NCBI GenBank assembly: GCA_016165875.1
Contig: JABBOT010000005.1
Location: forward strand, 24,143,368-24,207,367
Direction: 5' to 3'
DNA from: Acanthopleura granulata
Lineage: Eukaryota; Mollusca; Polyplacophora; Chitonida; Chitonidae
Length of the DNA stretch: 64,000 nucleotides
The notes beneath the pieces were generated by a model. It did no database searches, was not told the origin of the DNA, and saw only the letters and a program-made list of their open reading frames with translations. Positions 1 through 13,100 of the stretch are shown piece by piece (positions within the stretch are counted from its first letter, which is position 1; the number at the start of each line of letters is the position of its first letter). Both the position numbers and the translations under genes were made by a program.

Positions 1-1095
1 CGTAAATATATGACATTGTGAGTCTTTTCACCCAGTTAGCAATATTGGAAACTTATTGGAAATTTAAAGTGACAGTAAATGTCAGAATATCTTTCATTTG
101 AGACAGAAGAACTTTGGGGTTTACTGACGCGCACTCATAAATATTGCTTTTTTATCTTCCCCTTTGAATGCGGCAGACTGTGGAGGAGCAGTGTCATCTT
201 GATGGGAATGGCAGGTGTGTGAACGATGCAGCTTCGCTTTGCCTTAAGCCCCAGGCCACTAAATCCTTGCGTACATGATTTAATTTAATTCACTAAATTG
301 CCTCAGCAGAGCATCTGTAGGCCATGGTTAGGGGCCTACCGTGGAGGGCACGATTATCTGTTGTCAGGATCGGTCTAGGAGGCTTTTATTTCTCTTTGGG
401 TAACCTGCAGAGTGTCTGAATGTAGACGGAAAAGTAGGCCAACGTTTGTACACATTGCGTTAACTGCAAGAACAACATACTATGGAGGAAGGCTATTTAC
501 GAACTTCCACAGGTTGTTGACTGGACCACAAATCTGCCCAGATGCTCTGAACTTACTCGTTGTACATTTTGTAAAGAAAAGAAATCAGTTGCATGCATAT
601 TCACAAAGTGAATAGCCGAGAAAAGTCTGCGGATATATGATCTTGGTTATAAATTAAGTGTCGGATGAAGCGGAAGTCAGACTTTGTATTTGAAAAGAAC
701 CTGCTCCCTCAATAGCAAGCTGAGGGACGTGAAATGATCGATCTAGCGTGCTCGTCGATAAGTCTACAAGGCTGCTACGAGTCCGAGCACGATAAAAGCA
801 TCAAAGCTGCTTCGCGGGCCCGACAGGCAGCCAGAAGCCGAGGAGCTTTCAGCCGACATCCCCGCAGTCTTCCGTTGAGGTGCCTCTGGGTATGGCAACC
901 ACATGTCCGCAACAGCATCTCCTATACACTACAGCCTCCAGGCGGGAAGAAAATCTCTTTTATTTTATCCGATTTGTCTTCTTATCCGATGAGGTGTTAT
1001 ATAGGCATGTCATTAGTACAGTAAGTTAGAACAATTCACACAAAAAGCAGATACGGAATTGTCCACAGAAAGCTGGTTTTGTTCGGGGAAAGAAG
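1..1095. other. Upstream flank of the receptor gene; no gene recognised
   Basis: No coding region, RNA or repeat is recognisable here. If the exon at 1096 is real, this stretch holds its 5' UTR and promoter. A TATA-like stretch (tgttatatagg) near 992-1002 lies about 100 bp before the ATG, but nothing shows that it is used. Confidence 0.4.
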
Positions 1096-1127
1096 ATGGA
1101 AGTGCTAGTCTGGTTGCTGCTTGTTGG
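1096..1127 (+). CDS. Candidate exon 1: signal peptide start of the receptor
   Basis: ATG in a good Kozak context (A at -3, G at +4) starts MEVLVWLLLVG and ends GG before a strong donor gtaagt at 1128. The phase (two bases over) is exactly what the exon at 13582 needs. Joined to that exon's first residues it makes a classic hydrophobic signal peptide with likely cleavage after VMVA. The intron would be about 12.5 kb. No sequence homology can be used on so short an exon, so the call rests on phase, donor and hydrophobicity. The exon at 9630 is a rival or an alternative. Confidence 0.6.
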
Positions 1128-4100
1128 GTAAGTAAACCTGTACGTATAGATGCATATAGGTGATGTGTTGCATCACAAGTGCTGTTGGTGTGATCCCCTG
1201 AGATGATATTAATGAATAAGCCATATCAAACAGACGATGTCACCCAAAATGACATGCTGGTAACAAACATTAGGGTAGTCCCGTTATCACCAAAAAGTTA
1301 TAAGTTGGTGATAAGCGTTAGTGTTGACCACTGGAGCCAAACATGGTAGCGAACTGAAAGACGGTTGACTTTGTCATGATTCAGTATGATAATGCGCGGT
1401 AATGGCGTGCAGTATGTACATGATTCAGTATGATAATGCGCGGTAATGGCGTGCAGTATGTACATGATTCAGTATGATAATGCGCGGTAATGGCGTGCAG
1501 TATGTACGTACACACGCGATCCACACGCTGTTTGAGAGTGAAATGGTTACAGTTGTTCCCGTTGTTATCGCCTATATATGTAGAAAGACCAACAAAGAAA
1601 TTAACAAACATTTTGTATATACCGTCCTTTGAAGAAACAAATTCAACACTTAACTAAATGCAATCTACCATGACTGATGTTATAAGGAGATATACGTCGT
1701 ATCACTGCAACCTTGTAAAGATTACCCCCAAGGTTTGTGACGGTAAAAGACAAGCTAACATTTGGTTGAGAGACTGCGAAAGGTTCAATTTTTATCGAAA
1801 ATTTTCATTGGAACACATCGTCTTTAAAAAAGGTCTTTTGTTAAACTAGTGTATAAGGCCTTGAATTGCGTATTCGATGATTTTTAATTTCATATTGGTC
1901 CATTTATCCTCGATTATTTTCTGTTTTTGTCCATTATCAAATTAGGAAACTTACCATAGGCAACACATGAAATTCATTCACAAATAATATTTTGATGTAT
2001 GTGAAGGAAGCATTTTTTCTGGCAATATAGACCACTTGATTACTTTAACGTGCATACATATTCAGTTAATATAAAACTTCAGTTTGTTACAAGAAAAAGA
2101 ATATATTCCTCGACAAGGCAACGACTGAAAGTATTTCAGTGGGATTATAATCAAGAAAAAATTATGTGTTTATTTGCTTTTAACAGCAACAATATGTATG
2201 TTATATATATTTGTATAAGGTATTTCGGTCGCCGATAGAAGAGATATCATGCGTAACGGCGAGTTGAAGTTGTGCAAAAAAATAATAACAATAATAAAAA
2301 AATATTTATTTTCTTATTATACATATGCTCCAACGGACGGTGTCAAATTCTTTTGCTCACATATGTATATGCATGAATTTGTACGTATGTCTGGAAATTT
2401 CGATAATATTTGTACATATGTGAATACCGTTGTGCATATACAACGAAACATTTAACAGATTATATAGAATTAATACTTAATAGACATATGCAAAATTATT
2501 TTGTGCACATGTCAAGGTCTAGTACGTGAAAAACATTTATATTTCCATATGTGTGTACAAGATTTACTCATGTCTACAAAAGAACTGTACATATATGTGC
2601 AAAAGTATTGCAGATATGTCCAAAAGAATTTGTACAGACATGTACAATAAAATGTGTATTCCACATATATACAAAGGAATTGGACATATGTAAAATCCTT
2701 TCGTACACACTGTGATCGGAGCATGAATTCCGAAACTGTTTGCCCTATGGTAACGCATCTTATGGACAAGTTAGAGAAGTACAGTATAATCACCATACAA
2801 CCGTTATCTTATATAAGTGCCCAGACAAATTGGCAATCATAAAGCGTGACATTCTAGTAGCACTGCATGGGTGCTCTTTAAAAACTACCTGTTGTTGGTG
2901 AAACATCTGCAAGTCTTCAGCCAACAGGCCTTTTCTGTATGTACGGATAAAGTAACTGCTTTTTAGTGGAAATCTTCTCAACATATGAAAGATGTGCACT
3001 TAAACTGTTATCAGCACGTGGCCTGCCTTCATTACCTCTTTGGCCCTCACGCTTCTCACCTAGAGAGTCACGCTTGTGATCTGAGTTATACGCCTGTGTT
3101 CATATATGTGTTTTATATTTTTGATGCTATACCTCTCCGTGACTGTGGCACGCCATTTCGGTATTTATTCTCTGATTATACGTATGCACAATAGAGCTTG
3201 TATACATGTCCACTTCTTTTGTTCAAGTATATTTGTACATGTGTCTAAAAGCTCCCGTTCGTTCGCACATATCTGGAATGCCTTTATATATATATATATA
3301 TATACACAAATCTTTTGGTCGGTGTGAAATAAATGTTTATTTGCGTAATTCTGGATAAACTGGATATATTTTCTTGTCAAATTATCATATCATATGACAG
3401 GTATTTGTGTGACACTTCCCTTCCAAAGTCGATGTACTTTGTAATAACGGTCACTGTAGAAATTTACCCACTTTTGGCCCTTAGAAGACAAATGTAAGTA
3501 TATCAGAAATATCACACCAGCCCTGTACCTACTATTTATTATATTTTCTTGGGTAGATGAAACCCGAATGTTAGGAATAAACCACTGACCAAGGGCAATG
3601 AAGTGTAGGTGTCACACTTCGCTTATGTGACGAACAGATGTACATATCATATTGCTGAAACGCAAACGGTCCCAGCGAACACCGTGGACTGCTGAAGGCC
3701 ATTATAGCGTTCCGAGAACAATGGCAACGGGAGAAAATATCTATGACGCCTAGGCGGAGATTGGATTTGAACCGACAATACATGTAATGTGTCACCCAAG
3801 CGATTGTTATACATTAAATGCTTACGATGACACTATACAGCAGTTAAGAATTTCAAATGTTAGGAGCCATGTGGTGAGGAGAGGACAGGGAACTGTGTAA
3901 TGTAGTTTGTGAACAATGGCTTAATAACCTGTGACAGCGTACATATCTATTCATGACTTCCAGGTGAACAATGCCGTCGTGATGAATAGCGCATTTAGGA
4001 TATATGGCACCTGCCTCCTTAACACAATGGTGTATTCGTGTAGACGGGCGGCCTAATCACGTGCATTTGTCAGAAGTAACAATGGCAGTCGGCTTGAGTG

Positions 4101-7100
4101 TGGGAGAAATACAGACAGTAAATTCTCATCAACACATCTGCATATATAGCTCAAAGAGTTTCCAGCGTTGTACATGTATATGTACACACAAATGTAAACA
4201 ATATGGATACTTCATCGAGACAGTCGTTTTGCAGAGAACATTGTTTTTATGCTTCTATTATGCATCAGCGTAGTACTTTTGTTTAGTTTGTGCACTAACC
4301 ACGTCCTCCTGTCTCCAATGAAACTGTTCTCTCAGTACAGCTGGATTATTATATTTCATCCTAACATTTCCGCTATTACACTTTCCATATTACTCCAGGG
4401 CTAAAAGTCCAAAAATCTAATCCTTTCATTTATTTATTTTTCTTTTGAGTACAAAATATTTTTTGCTGGAGGCTCAAATTTCGCTGAAATCGCACTACAA
4501 CAGTTGTAAAATTTTAGTCAAACTTTGACCGATGTGATGCCTATATTTCAGAGTTTAATTTAGATTACAATTTACGCTCAAGCCCAAAAACTGCTTTATG
4601 GTACAGGCGTCTCCTCTACGACTTTGGATTTGGCACGAACCTTGATGGAGACCAAATAAGCCTTTATCATGTAAAGCGTTCTTCACAGGCTGTATTTACT
4701 AAGATTTCCACCATCACTTATCATCACTGTTTTTGTCTGGCTCAACTATACATTGATTTAATTTAAAAAATTAAAAAAAAAAAATTGCTGCTGCCTCGCT
4801 CACCATTGTGCCTAATAGTACACTGTCAATAGGCGCATTTGAACAAAATAGAGGAAGAACTGAACGGAGGAGTTGGGGGTAGAAGGGGGAATCTTTAGGT
4901 ATCGAACAAGGCGAGTTGTGAGCTTACATGTTATCATTCTACACACAAAAAATCGCCCTGAATCTCACTTTTCAAACGGGCATCCGATCGATGGCAAACT
5001 TATCGAAGCTAAGTGTATACTCAAGCGGGTATCTGTACATTGGAGTGAAGAGAACACTAATACAACCCATGTGGGGAACCGTAAAACGTTTACAGAAATA
5101 CCGAAACACAGACACTCCATTTAAACAGAAAAATATTTTTGACAGGTTGAAATTGAATATGGATTGTAGCATCCATCATGTCACGTGCGTGAGTTGTTAA
5201 TATTATTTGCTTCTGGGGATTGAGTCAAGTGGGTCTTTGGCACAAATGCTGTAGAGCCTTAGAAAGGAAGACTCATTTTGAGTAAAGAATACCGTAGTTT
5301 CTGACAGAATGGTGTTTTGGTGATATGGTTCAAATGCGTGATGAATCAAATATTAAAGAAAGATTCTGAAAGATGAGAATGAATCCTGTAATGAAGGAAT
5401 GAATGTTCCCGTCATGATGAATCATGTACAGAAGGAATGGTGCCGTCTTGAAGGCTTAATCTGAGTAATGAATCATGTACAAAAGGAATGGTGCCGTCTT
5501 GAAGGCTTAGTCTGAGTAATGAATCATGTACAAAAGGAATGGTGCCGTCTTGAAGGCTTAGTCTGAATAATGAATCATGTACAAAAGGAATGGTGTCCTC
5601 TTGAAGGCTTAGTCTGAGTGATGAATCATGTACTAAAGGAACTGTGTCGTCTTTGGGAAACGGAGAACAAGAACGATATGCAAAGAAACTGAAAATGGAA
5701 ATTCCGAGGAGGACATATAAAAGCATACATATTTAGCTGGCGGGTTAGTCACCGCGAGAGGAATTTGCCCATCTTATGACTAGTTACACCTCTTTTGACT
5801 GGGTATTGTCAAAATTCTATAGAATGACTGTGTGGCGTGTGATAGGGTTTGCCTCACTTATCAGAAATATCACCAGTCCCATTTTACCTGTATAAAGTCC
5901 GGACAAAGAGTCTGTGTCAGGCCATAATTTCTGCGATTTTGGATGACATTCGGTCTGGAATCATGCACGGCACACTACATTACCGTTAGAGTAACGGGCC
6001 CGCCGTGGCCAAATTGTTGATGCAGCATTCTGCATTGGCTTCCGATACCTTCAATCAATGTCCCTGAAGTTTCAAGGCTAAACTTTCCCTCGACCAATGG
6101 TCGTGATGCGATTTTTCATCACATCCTTCCTTAAGCACATCAAGTTGTTTAATATTTGGTATCTACCAAACTATAATTTCAGTTGTTGCCAGGTTACAAT
6201 TAGTGCAGCTAATCAATAAATCAGTCGGCTCCTCAAACTGTCTGTGTATACGACTATATTGGAGATACATTGTCAACACATTACACCCAAGGCTGCTGTT
6301 GAGTTCTGAAACGTAGTTAAACTAGAGGCAGACGATTAGTACAAATTTGTTTATGTCGCACGGCATGGGCGCCAGACGCTGCCGGGAGTTAAAACTGTAA
6401 TTATATTGTTGCTATACAAATTGTTTACAGAGCCAGTTTACATCGGATATTTACAGCAGATTATTGATAAAATCTGTTCTGTATACATTGATCCTGTATT
6501 TTTGCTGCAGCGGTTAGTCGGAGGCTCAATGGTGACAGATGCACTTGAAACGGAAAACATTAAACAAACCTTATCAAAAGCACTGAATTAAATCGCTTTT
6601 TATTATTTTTTTTATTATTTTTATTTTCATTCTTATTTTTGCTTGATTTGCTTTAAAGTATCGTCAATATTTCATGATGATATGCATTTTATATAGAATT
6701 GGCGCTAACAACACTTTTGGACAACATCAAACTTAGAATGGCCCAAGGACAAGGGTACAGTTTCATGAAGCATACTTAAGTAAGCCTTAACTACCATGGT
6801 AACGTATGTTATATACATATGAAGTGCACTTCGCTAAGCGCTTCTTAACACGAAATATGATTCATGAAACCGGCCCATGCCCGTGGAAATTTATGCCTTA
6901 ATATAAAATGTCGTGCACTTTTTAAACTTGTCCGATCATTTTTTGGTCTGGGGAAGACACACTTATACAGTATGCTGAGGTCGAGATCTTGGAAACATGG
7001 ATGCGTCCATTAGACTTTACGTGGTTAACCAGAGATGAATCACTATTTGGTAACGCGAAGTAACCAACAGACTGTAACAGCAACATGGTGAGATAACCAG

Positions 7101-10100
7101 ATCATGTGCGGAACATAGCCCCTCCTCAACTCAGAACATAATTGGGGAAAATAGTGGAAAAGTTCCTCTGTTAAGCTCAACCAGTGGTTTCGAGAACGTA
7201 TCTAGCCATTTACCGCTATCCGAGCTCACAAGGAAATGCAGAAATAACTTTGAAAGTCCCAAAACGCCGCACAGGGTTTTTTGTCCGGATTTGGAGAAAT
7301 TCATAGTCAACCCGGATTTAAATCGCGTATACGTTTTTGGAACAACCTGCATGTGAATGCTTTGATGTTGAAGGTGACCTTTACACGTTTGCTAGATATT
7401 TACATCTTACGTTGCTAGGTTTGTCCCTCTGTCCTCCTGTGAGTAATATCCCTAAAACCGACCGATGTCAACTGGTGAATGATTGCCTATAGCGCTCAAA
7501 ACATACCGAGTACTAGCCCTTTGCAGTTATGGTTAACGCGCCACCAGTTCACGCCGAGAGACTGCCTCACAGTTCCCAACAAATTCAGAGTTTTAAAGCA
7601 ATTCTGCGCCTTAGGTTTTATTCCTGGCGTACCGATTCAGGGATTAAGAGGTGGGAGGGTGGGATTAAGAGGTGGGAGGGTGGGATCATGGGAATTGTAA
7701 ACCCGAATACCTGTAACAAGCCGTGCCTAAAACTTGCTCTCAATTGATGGTACAAACTTCCAATAAGTTTGGCCTCGGTGAGCACTAAAAACAAATCGCT
7801 TTCTGAACGTTCTTTCCAATTTTTTTTTTTTTTAATTTTTAATTTTTTTTTTTTTTTTACGTTTCTTCATGAACTAATCATTGTTCATCAGTGTTAATTT
7901 AATGTTTCTTTCGCGGTATAACCTGACAGGGCGAACTATAGTGTAGTCCTCTTCTGCCTGTATTTTGCTACCTTCCGCCCTGTGCTTGATTGTACAGACT
8001 TATTACACAGATATGCATCATAGGCCACATCTGTAGTATATAACAACACCTGCATTTTACATGTCGCGGACTGTGATCATCACCACTGACAAAATGTTAA
8101 AATGCGATTGGAAGCGACGTGGAACCCTCCAACTGAACGAGCAAAGCAAACTCAGACGAACAGCTGTTACTCTCGCATCTATCTCTCTCACGGCACATGC
8201 CTCAAAGCGTATAAATGTGTATAATAACCAGCGTCATACCTGTCGACTGCTCTGAACTTGGGAAGTGTAGGTACTGTGTGCTCTGATAGTAGTACACTGC
8301 CACAGTGCGTCTGTTATACTCTTTCCCCAGGGACCGTCCATGGCTTCTATAACTAGGTGTTTCATTATTAGTGGACCGTCAGCAACCGGGGTGTCCTGGG
8401 ACATGCCACGGACATTAAGACACCTCGTACACCGCTCATCCTTAACGATGGCTATCGGATTGACCAGAACAGCTTTTGTACAGGAGCAACTGTCCATCCA
8501 CGTGCTGGAATCCTTGACCCCAGCGAATAGATCAGCAGTTATTAAATTAAGTGTCTACAAAGCGTATTAGTAACGGCTTATTCGCCTCGTAAATTTTCCT
8601 GTTTTGTTCGGTGAACATCAACTCTTAGGCGACCGTATTGGTTATAAAGACATTAGAAAAGCAATCGATCCGTTTAAAGGACATTATCTCTGCGGAAGAA
8701 AAAAGCTCGCCTAATGTCATTGATTAGGACGACAATGCGCAGAATTCGGTCAGTGGCTCGTCTCGACTGTGCGAGGAAGGATGTTCCATCGACGCCTCAT
8801 CTCCACTGGCCTCGCCAGGATACAACACCCACTTGCATCTGATAAAGCAGAGACCGCAGTGCAAGATGGATTCTGCAACTGAAGCTGGCGAAGGAAAAGG
8901 TTACATCCTTACCGGTTCTTTGTTATCTAGAAAGCTGTAGTCCCAACCGATCAGATTAACGTAGAAACCACGAGTAGTGTTTCGCCTGGAAAACGAGAGC
9001 CAACGGTTCCTCTTGGCTAAGATATTTCCGCATTTATTTCGTCACTCTAAACTCGGGAGAGCACCTTTGTTATTTGGTGCAAGATAAAGCCACACCGCCA
9101 TCAGTGATTGCTTATCTGGAATTGTAGATTATTTTGTGGTCACAGCTTATCCGGAGCTCAATTTTCAGCACATGCATTATTAAGTGTCGTTGTTAGGACA
9201 GGATTGCCGCCTATACCAGGGGCCGGAGGGGTCTGTATCTTCATAAGATTGAAACCAGACTGTATAAAGATCGAATCTAACCAGTCTTCATTTGGGACGT
9301 GGGACCCTACGTATGAAAACGGTTAAGTATTACAAGAGACGTGGAAGCCCGAACGTGAGTTTTGATTGTGAGAGGAAGGCCGCTTGCCTTACAAGAATAC
9401 AAGAGTTATTGGCCGCAGGGAAAACAAATTTGCCCTTACGTGACCGCGGAACAGCGCTAGTGTCGTTTAACATTGCAGGCTGTCTTAATACAGTATTGTC
9501 AAGAACATCAACGGAGCTGTAAGATTTAAAGTGGCTTCAATTCATAGATGAAAATCTACTGGAACAGCACATAAAAGTGTCCAACCAAGATAAACATTCA
9601 TGCCAAGCCTTACCAACAAGCATATAACCATGACCTTAATCTGGTGGATAACCTTTGCATTTGGGTAAGTGGTATAGCTTATGTTCTTCAGGTTCTATAT
9701 CGTTTATATTCTGACAGACATTATGTAAACCTACCAATGAACAGGAGTGGGTTGCGTATGCATGGCTGGCAGTTGTCTTCGTTTCCAATTACTACACAAG
9801 AGGGTGTTAGCGGGTGCGTGGAGCAGGATTCCTGTCACTGTGGTGGGATATCGCCCTGGGCAGGTTGTCAGTCCCAGCCAGCGCTGCTACATTAATTGTG
9901 GGAGCCTGCTGGCTTATGTATACGTCAGCTGTCAAAGTGTTATGACTTTGTGTACTTATGGTCTCTTTGAAGGTCTTTATCTACTGACAGGTCTATTGGC
10001 AGTAATTCTGGCGTGGAAATTTAACAAGTAGCTAGTTATATGGTGTATATGTTAACACCTCGGTGAACAGCGATGCGGTGTGGGGTATATATAACTGGAT

Positions 10101-13100
10101 TATGTAATCCGCTATGTAATTATGTAATTAAATTATGTGAATTCATTGCTTGCCTGCATCCTCTGCCCTATGATTGGTTCTGTTCAGTCATGTGATTACT
10201 CTTGAGCCAGTGACAGTGACCTCAGCTTGCTTGATATAAAATGCTACCCATCTGTGCAGGAATCTTAGCCAATCACATTTTTTTTTCGCTCTGCTGCTGA
10301 GCCAAACACAATGACAGCACCGTATGTGTTGAATAGATGTGATGGGACGTAAAAATACGAATTTTACAAGAAACAATTAATTTTTTTCTTGATGGGTCGA
10401 TACCGAGTTGTATGGGTATAAAAACACTAATTGGATTTTGGACTCAAGATTCAGGCGCACAGAAAATGGTGGGGACGGGTAGGGATTGGCTGTATCTCTG
10501 AAGTCTGTTGAAGTAGTGCCAGGTAATTTTGCAAGTATAAACTATGACAAATAATGCTTGAAAAGAAGTCCATTGATTGTGGCTACAATTAAACAGAGAA
10601 AAAGATCATCCAATGAGCAAGTGCCCTCCACACCCTGTTTCTATGGCGATAGGACGCTAGTACCTGCATTCCAGCTGAATGATTTTGACAAACTGGTGGT
10701 CAATCCCCTGATAATATTTGGATATGTTGTAGGCCTAGGTTGTATCTAGTTATTTGACAGTATGTGTCATTTGGGCCAGGAAAAATTAGGGAATACAGTG
10801 TTAGGAAGATGTTCTTTGTGAAATTACTACACAAATAGTAAGGCTATTTTTTTAGTGTTTATATACCTATAGAATAATACGGACTTCGACATCGGTCACT
10901 TCAGGCCTGCACTACTCGGAGGCCTTTCATCCTCGTGAAAAGGACACATCCATATGTGCACAATCTGTGTAGATAAGTCCCTATATATTTAATACTAAAA
11001 GTGCAATCTTTCCTTGTAATATTCATATTACCGTTTGGTTATTCAAGTGTTGAAAAAACATAGCGTTAAAACGGCCCAGTGACTAAGTGTAAGGTAAGAG
11101 ACATTCGAGCATGCAAAAAATGACTCAGGTGTTGTCACAGCATGATGATGTTATAGCAGTTTGAAGGCATGGAAAATCTAGGTTTGAACATTCTGGGTCA
11201 ACGATAAGACCAATTTCTTAAACACAAAGTTCAACAAAAACCACCAAATAACTAAGAAAGTATATAATGTATGAAATTAAGACGTATTCCTGTAAAAAAA
11301 AAAACAGTTAACAGACACTTACTTTTTGGAGACGCTTGCAAGTTGATGAGGGTGAAGAGACAGTGATGCTGGGATGCATGGCGTTAGTGAGATCAAGGAT
11401 ACACTTATACTGCAATGCTTCTTGATAGGCCATAAGCTTTTAACTTCTTATTGCTGGATGCATTATAGTTATATTATAGCATAAAGCCCCAGGAAAAGAA
11501 ATTGTCATTAAAGAACACAAACACAAAAAGAAATTAAAAACTTAAAAAAAGAAAGCACTTTAAGATGGAGCAATGCCACAACCGTAAAAATGAAGACTTG
11601 GATAATGTTTGTAGTGTTAACACATTGACTTCTGTTTGTCAACTGTTGAGGAGGTTTTATCCCTCTAGACATGCAGAGGGTGGTGTAAACTGCATTTAAT
11701 CAGTTTGGGTATGTACTAGGCATAATGTAAACTATGTAGAATACAAAATATTGCGGAATATCTAATGTATTGCATGTAGTGTGGTATAGTGGAACAAAGA
11801 ATATAAATATACGTAAGAGCATTATGACACCTGAATCTATACACAGCTTTCCCTAAGCCTCTGTTCTGTGAGTGTGTTCCATGTATCGTATGACACATGT
11901 TCACGTCCATATTACAGAGTTTCTGCTCAGTCTTTGTGTTTGCCTCATATGTATATATATATAAATACACCTGTGATCTTTTACAAAAAGCATGTCCGAG
12001 GAACCGTGTGAAATGTGAAAGCCCGACAAACAACTGTTATTTCTGTGTATATATCGTCTATTGTTAAAACTGTGTGTTAAATGAAGCTTTTTTCACAACA
12101 ATGAATTCCAAACTTTCTTCATGGATTAGCCTATATACATATATATGCTCAGTTACGTTCTTCTCTGTAGCTCAAGGCATCTGTAAAATTATTTATGTTA
12201 AATGCATTCAACATTTTCATATCAATGACTGAAATGGATGGTGGCGTGATCAGGTGTGTATTGCAACGTCACGTTATTGTCTCGTCAGCCTCGAGCTTAC
12301 TTGTCGGAACAAGCACACTAAAACGTGTGTGTAGTGTGTAAGCTTGTGTGTAAGCTTGTGTACAAGCAGCTATTCCATGCCCCCCCCCCCGCCCCCATAT
12401 TTATAGTATTGCACATACTGTTGAGGTGACGATTAAACGGGATCGATTGATTTTTTTATTATCACAGCTTATGTCGTGTCGCTTTTTGAAAAGTTCCATC
12501 AGAATAAACCAAACCGTAATAACTGCAACATGAGGCAGATGCTTACTGTGTCTTATATAAAACTCGAGGCCTCCGTGGTTGAGATGTTAGAGTGCTAGAG
12601 CACAATGATTCAGCGTGTTAGCAAACCACATGTTCTTTGCATATAGGCTGACTTTACTACACCGGTTATCGTCCAACATGACAGATCAGAAATCAAGATC
12701 ATTTATTTATGCACCACATGTACGTCAAGCATGGAATCCAAACGAAAACCTTGTCACTTAATTCAGAGAGACACAAGCCACCTTGAATTATGATACCGAC
12801 CGCTGTTACGAGGGACCGTGAAGGTCATGCGTTTGTACCCCCTCTTCGTAGCGTAAATACATGTATTAGCGTCGATTTCCATAAGTAAACAGTGTGCTGT
12901 TGGTTTATTGTAGTATCATGGCTAAACAAGCAATCTGAGTGCTTTCGTTTTTCCGTTTCAACAACAGCATTAACAATGTTCAAGGCCGTATTGATACTGA
13001 TGAGAGCTATATCGGAGTTTGTTCTATTCATGGTGAACATGGGTAGAAAGTGCTATGTCATGAAATCCATACGCACACGGTATACGTGTATTCAAGGACG

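Noticed and set aside
734..1024. 96-codon frame upstream of exon 1
   Set aside because: No recognisable family or codon pattern; the region more likely holds the 5' UTR and promoter.
1376..5657. CRISPR-like repeat arrays
   Set aside because: Units are directly adjacent with no unique spacers, and the genome is eukaryotic; these are minisatellites.
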